DNA of 64,000 bases from Paragyromitra xinjiangensis (Eukaryota; Ascomycota; Pezizomycetes; Pezizales; Discinaceae): the NCBI GenBank assembly GCA_038503065.1, contig JBCAMK010000013.1, forward strand, positions 744,001 through 808,000. The letters run 5' to 3'. The notes beneath the pieces were generated by a model. It was not told the origin of the DNA, searched no databases, and worked only from the letters and a program-made list of their open reading frames with translations. Both the position numbers and the translations under genes were made by a program. Positions 34,878-47,749 of this stretch are shown in pieces. Numbering within the stretch: the stretch's first letter is position 1; every line of letters begins with the position of its first letter.

Positions 34878-35851
34878 ATGGATAGCTACGAACAAGTTGT
34901 CGTCAGTGTCAGAACAGAACTTTCCAATGTCCGGACCTTCATTGATGGAAATCCTAATCAATGGAGAAGCTGCACGGATACGGTCCGCACATGTGTTTCC
35001 AACATTAACACCAGCCACATCATGTTGAGCGCCAATCAACTAGACGAAAAACTATGGCTCATCAATGAAGTTCAGAGCTTCGCATACTTTGACGCAGATA
35101 GTGGTGCGATCACTGAGTTGGCATCTTGGTGTGAGCTAGAGTGGAACAGGGTTTTAGGTAGTCATCCTACTTGCGTCGAGGTTTTGAAAGGTACGGTTAC
35201 CTTGTTTTCACCAGCTTCTTCCTGGAAGACATAGCGAGATTGTAGGTCGAGGTTTTCAGGAAGTTCTTACAGCCATGCAGGTCTCGGCCAAGCTTGGCTC
35301 TCAAAAGCCCAATATTGGCTTGCCAAGATCCACCAAGAAGAAGGATCATCACCTTCCACTAGCGGTGAAGAAGACGATATAGTAGCAGAGAGGAAAAGGC
35401 ATACTGCCAACTATGTTGAAGCTCGTGTAGTTCTCATGCCTGCTGTCGACTTCTTTGGAAGAGCTGTCCAGAATGCCCAAAATCAACATAACCTGACCGG
35501 AGAGTTGCTCACTCTAGTGAGTTATTTCCTACTTCTCTATTAATAAGATTATCTTTGCCAATAAAGGAATAAAGCCACTAAACCCGGGTACTTCGTAGCG
35601 CGCTGAAGCATGTATGTCTCTGGGAAATGTCTCTACCCTGAGAAACGCGCAGCAGCAGTTCAAAGACGCCGTTATTGCATTGAGAGCTGCCGAACAGATA
35701 CAAGGATATACTCTACCGCATCATTTGTCTGAGTGAGTAATATTCCTGGATCTGTATCTTATTTGCGGTCAGTTCGGACACTAAAATAACCGTTTTTACT
35801 TTCTCGTTTGGTAGGTACCTTCAAGAAAACGAGTACATTCTCTCTATCTAG
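34878..35851 (+). CDS. Conserved-looking helical protein of unknown function
   Basis: Predicted 239-residue cytosolic protein. Exons 34878-35190, 35281-35516, 35599-35732 and 35815-35851, all joined in phase by GT-AG introns of 90, 82 and 82 nt. Residues are mostly helix-forming with TPR-like spacing: GLGQAWLSKAQYWLAKIHQE, ANYVEARVVLMPAVDFFGRAVQNAQ, TGELLTLRAEACMSLGNVSTLRN, QQFKDAVIALRAAEQIQGYTLPHHL. No catalytic motif, signal peptide or membrane segment. I do not recognise a named family, although the pattern AEACMSLGN suggests a repeat-type scaffold. Intron phases and the lack of stops across four exons support a real gene. It stands alone between two long gene-free stretches. Confidence 0.75.
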
Positions 35852-38800
35852 GCCGACAATAACCCCAGACATTACCTGTATAATGTGTACAACAATACTT
35901 GTAAAACAAGAAGGGCGAGTACCGTGGAGATATCCCTTTCTTTCTCCGTAACGTGGCTACCTTACTGTTAGATTCCTCCATTAATTACTGAGAGTCATCG
36001 ATAAATTGGGTAGTTTAGTTTCTGCTCTGCTATAGATTATCTCCTATAGCTATTATTACATCTTATTTATAACCTTCATATGCTTACGAAAGAGGACAAT
36101 ACGTGCATATGTTGAGCGGGATAGTGCTCAGTTTAAATTTTTGCTAGGCCTCCAACAAGGGCAGTGCACACAGGAATTCGATTTTGTAAGCAAAGAGCAA
36201 CTGGCGGAGTTGAAAGATGTTTATTTTGCCCAATACCTAAATTTCGGGGACCTTTATGACTATCAGCTTTTGGGGGGGAACCGAGTTCTTCATGCGATTG
36301 CCCCACCTTGTATCCCCACTTAGTGCTTACATGCATGCATACGATATTCCAAATCACGGTCCTTCGTAAACACGGGCATAGAAGTAAACCATAGTGCTTA
36401 GTCAAGGGTTGCAAAAGAGCTGCTTTAGAGGTACATGTATGTAGTTATGTATGCACTCACACGTAGGTAATCAACACAAAGACCTGAGAATTCTACGCCC
36501 CTATGACCTGTAATCGTATTGTGATACCAGGATTGCAAACATCACCGCTCACGAAAGTAGCGTAATTCCAGAAAGCTTGGCCCCGGGACACAGCTCTCCG
36601 AGTATCAAATCCGGATGCCCGCTCCATATCCTACTATCAGCACGGTTGCTCGGGTTTGGTTTTTCCCTTGGCCGCATGATGTCGTTGGGTCTTGTCAGCC
36701 CTAGCCCTGAGATCCTCCAGATGAGGTACGCTCCCGCAACAGTCACCTTACCAAGACTCTGGGATTTTCGCCAAGAAAAATAGCGAATAATAAGGAGGAA
36801 ACCCAAATGGCCACATGCAGTTTTATTATGTAATAAAAGTACTGGGGGAAAGATTGCATTTCTTAGTTCCCAGCTCCCGCTCGAGTCTTAAGTGTGGCGG
36901 TGCACATGAAATAAGGTCTAATCCTAGCATCTACTCATGCCGCCATTTTGAAGTCGCGCTGTCTAGATAGGGAGCTTTCTATTCCCCAGTTAAAAATTTG
37001 CGAAGCTGTCTAAATTTCAGGGGTTTACATACGAAATGCCAGAAAACAGTGGTATCTTGCTCAGAATCAATATCCTAAAGGCGCTATGGAGGAAAGAGAG
37101 GTGTCAAAAGGACACCAAAAAGATGCCAAGAGAGGTGCAGGAGACTGCCGAGACTGCCTCCAACCAATAGAAATGGCTTTCTCACCAGATCTTGCCAGCT
37201 TAGGCAACGCAACTTCAAAACGGCCGCATGAGCAGACCCACCCAGCACAGAAATCCTTAAGATTGCCGTCGCATAGAAGTGGCAAGACTGGCTCATGCCA
37301 AGCACACTCTTATCCATAGCCGGTAAAACTAACCCCCCCTGTCAGGACTGAGTCTTTTTACTGGTTATCCTGCAATGTAGCAAGCAAAACTGAGACCATT
37401 GACTAGATACAGTACATGTAGGTATGATATATTGAACCTAGAGAAAAACTTGAGTACACAGCCCAACCAAGACCCAAGCCTACATTATCGGCGTTCAGTG
37501 GATCATACATGCCATATCTAGTTAGTATACATAATTTTTCAGCTGAGCCACAGCGACCAGGGGGGTCAGCATTTTTTACCGGACTATGGGATAGTAAGCG
37601 GAACGCAAGCCATACTCGCATATGGTATCGGTTCCATTGCTTTGCCTCACGCCACAGCCCTTATTGCTAGACCCATCTCAAACTACATACATGTAGGTAA
37701 AACTCATCTGCTTGCTTACTGAAGCAGAGCCCGAAAGCACGTCAGGGCATGTTCAATGGCTTACACACAACCCTTAAATCTACGTCTTTCGAACAATTCC
37801 CCCTCCGTACATAGATATACCTCCTTCAGCATATGTACTCAGCACTCCTAGATTCTGATCTTTTAGCAACAAGTAGCTGTCTCAATCCCTCGGCGGCAAT
37901 GGTATTTGGAGTAATTGTGGTTGAGACCCTGGTGTGCATATGAACCCAACAAAACGTAAGCACTTTCTGCTGGACCAATATTAGCTACGCCCTGTGAATC
38001 TAGGATAAGATAACCTACACAACAATAGGCCAGATCATAGAGATCCCCTAGACTAAGATAAATAAACGAGACTACAAATAATCCAATACCAACATTGAGC
38101 TACATGTAGCTACCCATCGGTTAACCAACGATCTATGTTGAAAACATGAGATCGGAAGAGCGTCAGATATCTCCACGACCTCTCTATACATGTCCCTGTG
38201 CCTCTATACTCGTTGCACAAATACTACTAAATATACTGCCGAACATATATCCGAATACTTAGGCGCTTCCATCCCTAAGCCTTTGTACGAAGCATCAGAA
38301 AAGCACACAATCCTTCCGAAACTGTCACCTGCCTATACGAATTAGGAAGTCTACTTCCAATAATTGATTGCACCCTGGATCGAGTGATAACTTATGATAA
38401 TATCTTTTGTGCAACACCCGGGGCTCTGAGACCTCGGAATAAATAAAATGGTTGGGTTGGCTCGCAAAAATATCTGGCGATTGGACAGATACGCGGCACC
38501 TGTCCGGTAACATTTCCCTAGCATTGTGAGGTGTCAGGATAAGGCGTAGCCTGTCGAGTAACGTAATGCCACACTCTGCAAACAATCCCATGACCGCGGA
38601 AACTGAGATAAAAGCAACACCGAAAATTTCTCATGTGTTTACCGTCCATTGGTCATATTCATTACCCAAAGAATCAATCCGAGTGATCAATCATGACACA
38701 GCTAGCCCAATTTCTCAAAATCAAACAATACTTGATCGAATCCTGTGTACCAGAAACTCCCTCCTAACAAAGAAAAAAGTTAACGTAAGATTGAAGACGT

Positions 38801-39036
38801 AACAATCTTGATCATAACCTGAAAGACATTCGCTTTTCCACCCATACCGCTTTCCATCCCACCCAATATTCCTTCCCGAGAAAACACCCTTGAATCTTAG
38901 AAACAAAGAAGGCAAAGAACATCCTCCATAAGTTAAAACCCCATACCATGAAATCAAAGAAAAAACATGCATGCGAAATGAAAGACAAACGCTGTACAAT
39001 ATGAAGTCATTTTACTCTCCTCATAAAGGTATTTCT
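35852..39036. other. Gene-free region with several TACATGTA palindromes
   Basis: About 3.2 kb between convergent genes. TACATGTA occurs at 36431-36438, 37413-37420, 37688-37695 and 38101-38108, three of them as (C)TACATGTAG. No gene, RNA or recognisable transposon; short open frames on both strands are unsupported. Confidence 0.5.
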
Positions 39037-40447
39037 TCACCGCGCATGGTTCACCAACGCCTCGAACAGGTCTTCTGGAATTTTTCGCACCAAGCTGACA
39101 GCAACACTTATTATTGTTTTTGAATTCAAAGGTGGAAACTGTCGTAGCAATTTCATTGGGCTGGCAATTCAGTGTTACTAGCTGCTCAACATCAAGACAG
39201 TATAAAAGCAAAACGTACCTCTGAGCAGCTAATAGCTCATCACGCATCAATAAGAGCTGTGCCACTACACATAAGATATTGAGGTGCGCCCCATAAGCCA
39301 AGAGAAAATCCCAAAGCTTCAAGACTTCAGGTAGTGGTGGAGTACAGGCAGAAAGAGTCAAGACAGCTAAAAATTTGAAACTGTGTAAGAATAAGTAGTA
39401 AGGTGTAAGGTCTTCTAGGAGGAACTAACAAGGGAAGGCATATAGCTCGGCCGACAAGAATTTTGCTTGCAAGTGCGCATAAAGCTTTGGGTCGACCGTT
39501 TCTAAGCATTGATCTACAAGCTGAGACACGGTCAATAGACTTCCAAATGTAGTGAGGATGCGGGACGCACTTTGAGTCCTCTGTGGACGCCCTCCATCGT
39601 GGGCCTAACGTATGCAGGGCATTCCCGCTGTATGAACACTGCAAACAGAGAAAACGCCTCGACCTCGCTCCTAGCAGCGTATAGGAACGGAGCAGCGATA
39701 ACGTTCATGCCCTGTACATACTGAGCATCAACACCAGTATCCCTCATTTTCCATTGGAAAGCATTGAGCAAGCGTATCAGCGACGCCTCTGACACGCGGC
39801 GGCGAAACAGTGGATCCGTTGCAAGCGTTCTGAAGGTATCGTTACGGATCTTGGAATAGCTGCTCGAGGCTCCTCGACGGACCAGGGAGACATAATCGCT
39901 TGTGCGCATTGGTGTCACACCGAGGAGAATAGACCAGATATATATCCGAAGAGGGGACTAGAGTAACAGCAATTATGATAAATAAGCGTTCATATCTCCT
40001 ACAATTGGCATATTAGGTAGTAAAACAACTATAGCAACGGCCACGTACATTTCCGTCCATATCGGCAGTTACGCCCTCGGTAAGGATGAGATATCGTAGA
40101 TCTTGTAAGGCCTCGACGAGGGACGCTGGAGGGTTGCTGATAAGACTTTCGATTGTTGCATGTTGTTTGACATGTATTGTGGCTTGCGACTGGGCCTTTC
40201 GGGCAAAGCGTTGAGTTTGGTGATTGTGTACAGGAAACTTGGGCCCTTCGAACTGTGATTGGGATTGGGATCGTGATCGCGTGTGGTTTAAGGGGTGATT
40301 CGTGATGTTGACGAGAGTTCGAAGAGAGCTTTGTGAGAGGTTGGGGGTTGGTGGGGCACCAGCGTTGGTGTAGTTGCTATCAAGGACAGAGCTGGAAGCG
40401 AACTTCTTAACGCGCCGGAGGGTAGGTTGGTTATTCATGGAATTCAT
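39037..40447 (-). CDS. BUB2: BUB2/Cdc16-type TBC domain GAP of the mitotic exit/septation checkpoint
   Basis: GTPase-activating subunit (with Bfa1/Byr4) for the Tem1/Spg1 GTPase at spindle poles. Exons 40447-40049, 39957-39571, 39520-39430, 39366-39219 and 39160-39037; 382 residues. Seen: a Ser/Thr/Gln-rich N-terminal extension (about 1-95) absent from short Bub2 proteins, LRYLILTEGV, SPLRIYIWSILLGVTP, the TBC arginine-finger motif IRNDTFRT (170-177) and the glutamine-finger motif YVQGMN (213-218), RRRVSEASLIRLLNAF, AELYAFPSVLTLSACTPPL, LKLWDFLLAYGAHLNILCVVAQLLLMRDELL and the C-terminal KLLRQFPPLNSKTIISVAVSLV. An in-frame ATG 216 nt upstream exists; I chose 40447, the first Met after the repetitive Pro-rich stretch. 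It shares a 294-bp divergent promoter with EAF6. Confidence 0.92.
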
Positions 40448-40741
40448 GGTGGCCGAAGTTGAGTAAGGTGGGATAGATCTCCAGTGGTAAGATAGAGAAG
40501 AAAAGAGGGCTTCTTTCTTATTTTCTTTGGTATTTTGTATTCTTTCCTGGGTGCTTGGAGGAGGTGGAGGTTGAAGTTGGCTTGTGTTGTCGTGATCAAC
40601 AAAGGAATAGTTGGTGTATCTCCCGCCCGCCAAGACACCGGACGGCTGTCTGTGCATCGCCAAGCTTTTACTCTCATGTCGTTCTCGCGAACCTTCGCAT
40701 CATCCATCGCATCCCCCCCTCGACCATCTTCAACCCTCACT
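40448..40741. promoter_or_regulatory. Bidirectional promoter, BUB2 / EAF6
   Basis: 294 bp between divergent start codons. It is CT-rich towards EAF6. If BUB2 used the farther upstream ATG, the interval would shrink to about 78 bp, which argues for the internal start. No specific factor site recognised. Confidence 0.5.
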
Positions 40742-41403
40742 ATGTCAGCTACTCCCGTTAACAAGAATCATGCCGTACCCCCACCTTCCGCTGCTACTTC
40801 CGCTGCTGCCCCTGGGGCTGCTGATAAGGGGGCCATGGCGTCCTACGAAAAGGTCCGCAAAGAACTACGCGAGATGATTGGGCGCAAGCGTGTCCTTGAC
40901 AAAAATCTTGTATGGACTCCTTTGGCTCCATCCCTACTGAATCACAACCAACAATGATACTGGCTCTAGACGCAATACGAAGAAAACATCGCTAAATGCG
41001 AAATCGCTTATCTCGAGGACACCCAGCACTACGGTAACATCGTCAAAGGCTTTGACAACTTCATTAAAGGTACTGCTGCTAGGCGCAGGGCAAATGTCAG
41101 CGATGCTGATCGTATCTTTTCATTATCTTCCTTCACTTACGCTGCAAAGGTTGATTCTGCACCAGCTCTCCCTGCTTAATATAGTAGTTGACCTGGCCAC
41201 AGTTACAACAGCAAGAGGATGCTACTCCAGCAACTAGTACATCCACACCGACAGTCTCAGAAAACCTACCTCGTCTGAGTACCCAGACTAAAAACAAAAA
41301 GAAGCGCCGCAAAGGCGAGGACGAATCAGAGAGCCCTTCCGAGGTAGAAACACCTGGTCATAAACGGGTCCGCATCTCTTTCTCTGGCCAAGGACAGGCA
41401 TGA
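40742..41403 (+). CDS. EAF6: EAF6, subunit of histone acetyltransferase complexes (NuA4)
   Basis: Small coiled-coil subunit shared by NuA4-type (and in yeast NuA3) histone acetyltransferases. Exons 40742-40909, 40970-41149 and 41203-41403; 182 residues. Seen: Ala/Pro-rich N-terminus, YEKVRKELREMIGRKRVLDKNL, then QYEENIAKCEIAYLEDTQHYGNIVKGFDNFIKG and RRRANVSDADRIFS, which are the Eaf6 hallmarks, followed by a basic tail with KNKKKRRKGEDE and KRVRISFSGQGQA. The start follows ACT just upstream; an upstream in-frame ATG at 40535 would add a long atypical leader and is rejected. Divergent from BUB2. Confidence 0.93.
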
Positions 41404-44400
41404 AATGGCTGAAGAATCGATTTCCTTCTTCCCTCTCTTAGGCCTTCCATCTTTCCTTATGTTTGGGGGTATAGCTTCTATTTGGCGTTGGGAGGGGGGA
41501 CATTTACATATTTTTCAAAATCAATTTGCATGTGGCACTTTACTCTTAGCTAGTAGCTTCTCTAGTTATTTACAATATATCTGCTCATAGAAAGCTTGCC
41601 TGTATGTATACATGTAGTGCTTATCTGCTCGGCAAGCGCCTCCGTACTAGGCGAGAGATATACAAAGTAGAGATTTAGATGCCGCTACTCTGCGTGTGGT
41701 TACCTTTCTCTACGAACACTTACCAAAACAAGCGCTCGCTAGACAGTACTTGTTCCATGCATTAATTTGCGCCAAAAAATAGCAGATAGGCTCGTAATCT
41801 ATGATTTCGGCGGACTGCAGATCGTTTTGAGGTGTCGGCGGTTCTCATAACCCGATTTTTCACATCCGAGCCTCACCCTAGAACCTCCCTTTCGGCCTCA
41901 TGGTGTATCACTCGAAGCTGGGTCGAGGGTGTTGGATATATTTACTTCTTTTCGTGTCGCTTCCAGCCTTTCCTTACTACCTCGGCTCTATTCTTTTCTC
42001 CACCTACGTAGGGCTTCTATAGCATACGTAGGCTTTCCTACTATCCAGGTTTCTTATTATTCCTTGCTGTTTTAGTCTTCTTTGGCTGTCAATTATTCAG
42101 GCGGCTATTCAGTATATTAGGTCCATTCGGAGGCTGTTTTAGGCCCGGAGGCGTTGGCTGGCGAGGTATATGGTGGGGCACTTTCTATTGGCTGAATACC
42201 TGTATATATACGGAGGCTTTCTACCTCTTCTTCTTTTCTTTCTTCAGTATCAAACATATCAAGCCTCTCACAGAAGCGACGAATATCACCTCTTATTACT
42301 TCAGAGGGAAGCGAAGTAGTAGTAGTACTAGTAGCAATTCATTTACGTATCCGAGGGAAGCGAAGGGTTTCGGGGAACCTTGGCAAGAATTGCGTAAGCT
42401 CTTTTGCATTCTGCCGGTTCCACAACACTTAGTCGATACCGTTTCATGTGCCCTCGGCGGGTTCTCAAGCCCCGGCCAGCCGGTTATTTCTCTCTCTAGT
42501 CCCACTTCCTTACATACGTTGTTGGAAACAAGCTACTCCTGCAATTTAGACCACCTACATAGTTATAGGTTTTTAGGTAAACTTGGGGTTCTTCTCTTTA
42601 GCACAGGAGCGTCGTGATACCAGACGTTGGCCTTCCCCGGTACACTGAGAGCCAAGACCCTATACCCGTTACCGGTTCCAGGGATTTCAAATTTACATTG
42701 TCCAAACTCCGGGAAGCCCCTCCGTTTTGTGACATGGTGGTTTGCCCGAGGTTGTGCGTAATATCAATATGCTGGTAGTATAGAATGTGAAATCGAGTCA
42801 AGCAGATCTAGATGTGTGAGTGAACAGAACAGTGACCTAGGCTATACCAAACTAGGCTTTAGAAGAAGTCGAATCAGTCGGGTGTGTAAGTAGATGATTC
42901 TTGTTACATCTCGCTTTCTAAAATTCTAGGCCTTGCTTAGATGGACACAATTTAGGATATATCCGGGTCGCCGTCTTTCGGAAGTGTTCCCAGATTACAA
43001 ACGTGCAGATTGCGCTAGACCCCGGAATTCTTAACCGTACCCGGTTTAGCACGCATAGGAGCAGATTTGAATCTGACATGGGACGAACTGGCTGCATTCA
43101 TATAAAATATTGGGTTGTTGTCGTTTGACCATATATTGAGTAAATTTTCTTAATGGTCGTGCTGGGCAATATAATGTCTGAATGACCCGCGAAATATGAC
43201 ATGCCTATACGTACAAAAAAGAAAAAAAAAGCTTGCCTCCATATAGTTAAGGCATTATCAATCCTGTCATTACCCACAGACACCGATTTTTCGGCCTTTT
43301 ATTTCGGCTTCCACAATAACATGAACCGGATAATAGGTAGCTAACATTACAAAAACATGAAGTTCAAACACAAGCATCTATGATCCACCCGCCGAGAAGT
43401 GTCCATCACTACGTGTGGTTTTCTCAAACTCATAGCATTACACGGCATAGGGCTACATGCATATATAATACGTTGAGTGATTGACTAATTAATTGATTAA
43501 GTACATCCAACTGCCCGTGTTATGGTACTATCGTATATAAGTAAATTTTGCACAGTTTTTTTTAAATGGAGGCGCTCTTACTACCGACGAAGAGGTCACG
43601 AGGACTGAATTGGAGCCATTCTCATCTGAGGTCTTTTCCGGCCCTGTGGCCTAAGCTCAGGAGTATGCAAGAACTATTATACTAGAATACGTGATATGTG
43701 GGTGGGTGGGTGGGTGGTATAGTGGAAACCCCAGCATAGGTATCAAGGCCATATGAAGAAATAGTAGAGACAGCTCAGAAGTTTCAGCCAATGGCTCAAC
43801 TAACTGTGGCTCGATTGAGTCACTTTTATCAAGTGCTAGTTTCCTCGGTACAATCATTCAGGGCAAGCAGAGGTAATCAGAAAGTGCATCTTCTTGGCGA
43901 CAACCTGATTTACTAAACTTGGTCATACTAACTAATTTGCCCAACTTTATACTACTTTTTAAGAAATAACCTCCCGCTTTGAATAGTGCTAGCACACAGG
44001 ATCTCGATGGGCAACAGCTTATGCCTAGAATATCCCCAATAGAAGGATATTTTAAAATCGAGACCCAACATGATCTTTCATATTGCTTCTATTTTAGTCA
44101 TTTTGCCTTCGTTACTCCCAACAAATTATTTACCTACTACTGTATGGGCTCAGTGCGTCTCTAGCTATTCCAGAGCGATTAACTGATCTTAGATATGGGT
44201 GACTATTGTATTATACACGGATTAACGGTTGTGCGATACCGGAAATACTAGCGGTACCCCATTGCAGAAGCCCCGAGTAGAACGAACATCCCCATCTAAT
44301 AGGTGTACGGAAGGAGGGTAATCCCACCAACGCAACATAAAGTCGAAAGCAGCTAGTGCTACTGGTAACACTACATGTATACATAACAGAGAAGCGCAGC

Positions 44401-45730
44401 CATTAATTGGTCTTATAGAGTCGAAATCCACTAGTTGGTGGAAATGGCCCTAGCTTGGTCCATTAGCATTTTTGCGATGTATATATCTTGGTAACTGCAT
44501 GCTGGGTCCATAGATATCGTAAGCTATGTATCTTCGATGATCATTGCGCCTGTTAGGACCAGAATATTTCGAAAACGGACAGGAATGCTAGTGGTGTTAC
44601 CCAGACTTCTTACGGAGTTAGCCGACGGTCACTCGGCAACTACGCCTTACTTGCACCATCTACCATGTGAAATTTGGTAACTACCACCTTCCATCGCTTA
44701 CATGTAGGCAACCTTAGTACATACTACCCGTCACAAACAATCACTCGCCTCTTCGATTCATTTGATCAATCGAATGGTTAATACTGCTTTAAAGTAACAC
44801 TAACTATGGATACATATTTACTTTCATCGTAAAAAGCCTAGCTATAAACAACACAAATTTAACAAGTACCTTGGGTTTAAATGCGTGGATACTCAAGCGT
44901 TAACCAGTGGTCTGCCCCGACTCGGCCATAATACCACTATGCCTATCGTCACCGTATCGGGAAAAATTACATAAGGTACCCTCGGAGATCCAAGGTAATT
45001 GGCTCTTTTTTGTTTTTGTTTTTTTTTCGTGGTGACTCGATGAGTCGACTCTTAGACCTATTACCAGTGGTGCAAATCAGGCAGGTGAGTAAGAGCTTGC
45101 TCTACAAAATGCCCTTTCAGCCTGGAATGGTGACACCCTCCTTTGTGTAACAGTTCGTTTGTGTGAGCAGTGACCTTTGATCAGGTTCAACCACGATTTG
45201 CGGCTGACCCTTCCCAGCAATAAAATGTAATCAACTGGGATTAAAACAATTGTTAAGCGCGGCCGAAGCTGGAAAGATACATGAACATTAGAAATAAAGC
45301 CAAAAAAACAGGGCTTGTGAGCATAAGTCCCAATAAATCCGTTGTAAACACCACCCAAAACCACTGTATGCCAGCATATATACAACAAAAAATAGAACAA
45401 AATATAGGTGACCGACACAAAAGGCAAATTTACATCATTATGCCCTGAAATAACACTTCTTTGATACCAAATTTTTCTTTGCCCAGGTATCAACGGTTGC
45501 TTCGCGACCACGCTAACTCTTTCCTCAAGCATCAGAAAAAGTCGATAACGTTTGCAGTAGCATCCAAGCCCAAATCTAAAATCGAGTATCGTGTCCCACA
45601 AAATAAAACCCCTAGACACGTAAGTGCCTTATACCTCCCATCCCGCTAAATGACCCAATACCATGGGAACAAAAGAAAAAATATAAAAGAAAGTACCAAA
45701 AGGAAAATATAAATTGTTTCAGTTTATTCG
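41404..45730. other. Gene-free region with repeats
   Basis: About 4.3 kb. Contains TACATGTA at 41609-41616, 44372-44379 and 44699-44706, a (GTAGTAG)-type microsatellite near 42315-42330, a direct repeat of GAGGGAAGCGAAG at 42304 and 42353, and a (GTGG)n microsatellite near 43698-43718. The 180-codon minus-strand open frame at 45077-45619 lies immediately downstream of the receptor-like gene and is probably chance in its 3' flank. Confidence 0.5.
43698..43718. repeat. Microsatellite (GGTG)n
   Basis: About five tandem copies of GGTG in intergenic DNA. Confidence 0.75.
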
Positions 45731-47749
45731 TTATGATGCGAGCCCGATCCCAATCTTCGCGTCTGGTGGGTACTTCGGAGTCTGAGAATTAACAGACATG
45801 TAGTCAGACACTTCTCTCTTATCGTCTCCTCTCGTGTCTCGGTAGGGTGAGAATTGGCTGCCGGTTAAAGATGGGCTATCTTTGTATGGCGAGTAGGACC
45901 CTCCAGGCACTTGTGGACTTCCACCCACTGATGTGATATCCCTAAACGGGGAATAAGGAGGGCTCGAAAAGCTCGAATCAGATCTCATCCTTGCTGATGA
46001 AGGATACACATCCGAGTCTGCCCTTCCCCTGAGCTGAGCCGAGAAGGTCGATGGGTTGTATTCCCTAGGCATCGACAACGAAAGTGGTTCGGGAGACTTT
46101 ATGACAGAAGAACTTGTAATATCGGTAGTGCTGGGAGTGAGAGTTTTGTCCTTCAATGAGTCGAGCATCTCATAAGATGCATCTGGTTCTGATATGCGGC
46201 GAGCATTGTACGAAACAAACTCATCGTTAGGCTTTTGGCGTGTAGCCAAACCCTTGAATAAGTAAAACCATCCACTAAAAATTTTATAATTTCCGAGAAG
46301 GATGAGAGCCCAGATGCCGTTGAACTGACATTTTGTGTTAGACATATATTCAACACACCTCATCAAAAGCGGAAAAAAAGTGCCTACCGATAATAGAAAG
46401 AGAACGGCCAGGGCCGCGGCTTCGGGTATAACCAATGTGGCCGCTAGATCAAGACATTGGTTCTTATCTCCGTCATTTTCCAGGACACATTTTAGCCATT
46501 CGATACCGGCTTTGATGTTCTCAGGTGTCTTCTCCGTAGTTCCATCGAACTGAAGGAAGACGGTAGCAAAAAACACAAGGTCAACCAGAATTATAACAAC
46601 CACGAAAATCCCTCGCCACTGTAGTGCGACAACCCTTTGGACCCTTCGCAAAGCTTGTGCTGCCGACACAGTTCTGATACTAGTAGCATAAGGCAGGGAA
46701 AGTTCTGTTTCTTGTTTCTCTTGCAACAAACTGCGAAGGTAAACCTGAATGCAGTACCCAAAGCTACCAATAGTCTGTCAGCGCCATACATGAAACCAAT
46801 TCGCAAGAGGGGTACAAACGTTATGGCTTGGGTCACTATTGAAGCAGCAGCCACTGCAAGAAGAGGGCCCCAGAAAGTTTGCAGGCCATCCTTCGAGTTA
46901 ATGTGACAAGATTCTCCAAACCGAAAAGAAACTCCAGTTACAGAAAGAGCCACAGCGAGGAACACTACCGGAACAGACCAGCCGGCGGCCTGAGAAGTCA
47001 GGAAGAAGCGACGGCCCGGGACAGCCTGCCAACAGATCTGAAGATGCAGAGAAAGTGTACGTAAAAATACTACCTTGAAATTTTAGCTACAACTTGGGAG
47101 TTTTCGGGTGTGCTTGCACATACCCCACATAACAGTAGACCACCCGCCGCCCAGTAAGAAAGCGCCCGACAGAGCACAGTTAATGCTCGAATACATATCA
47201 TGAGGTGTAATTTTGTCATAACATTGGGTCTTTGGGTTTCCTAAAGGTATCACGAACGACATCTTGTCGGGTCAACTCCGAGCTGGCTTGTATATATCCG
47301 CAGGCCAAGGCTCTGCATACCTGCATCAATAAAATCGCAAATGTCAAACAAACACTTAGGTAATGTCTGCGCGTGTACTCGACTGGGAGCACAGCAAAAC
47401 TCAAGAGGAGGAAAGCACAGCATGCTATTCCCACAACGTTGATATATGTCGTAGCATGAACGAGGGTTTCAAAATCTGCATTAAGATCCCAGTCAGATGG
47501 AGTTGTACAAATTATCATGTGTCGTAAAACTCACTATCGGGGTAAACATAATGTTGCTTAGGGCATGGGAGACAGCAGCTCGTTCCGTTATCTGTAGGTA
47601 TCGGTACACAAAACCGTGCATTGGTGTCTATCAAGCGGTCAATAATCTCTCAATATTTAAACGGCAGAAAGACGGGGTCTCTCACCTCCTCCAGTTGCTG
47701 GATAGTACAGTTCGGGGAGCAGCGGTGCAGGGCACACTAGAGAAGTCAT
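45731..47749 (-). CDS. Fungal seven-transmembrane receptor-like protein
   Basis: Predicted plasma-membrane protein of 551 residues in seven exons: 47749-47686, 47627-47535, 47475-47321, 47262-47124, 47069-46816, 46744-46388 and 46324-45731. Seen: a short Cys-rich extracellular N-terminus (CPAP, FCVPIP, SCCLPCP) typical of a Pezizomycotina family, then about seven hydrophobic helices (TYINVVGIACCAFLLLSF, YLSVCLTFAILLM, CALSGAFLLGGGWSTVMW, WSVPVVFLAVALSVTGV, TFWGPLLAVAAASIVTQ, GIFVVVIILVDLVFFATVFL, AALAVLFLLSFNGIWALIL) and a Ser/Pro-rich cytosolic tail of about 170 residues with phosphorylatable repeats (SPYKDSP, SPYRDT). Ligand and G-protein coupling are unknown. The intron between exons 5 and 6 uses a weak GTACCC donor forced by phase; the last intron (63 nt) is stop-free and in frame. 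Confidence 0.8.

Noticed and set aside
40535..40741. Upstream extension of EAF6 (in-frame ATG at 40535)
   Set aside because: It would overlap BUB2's divergent leader and adds sequence unlike any Eaf6 N-terminus.
45077..45619. 180-codon minus-strand open frame downstream of the 7TM gene
   Set aside because: No domain or family-like segments, low-quality hydrophobic composition, and it sits in the probable 3' flank of a verified gene.
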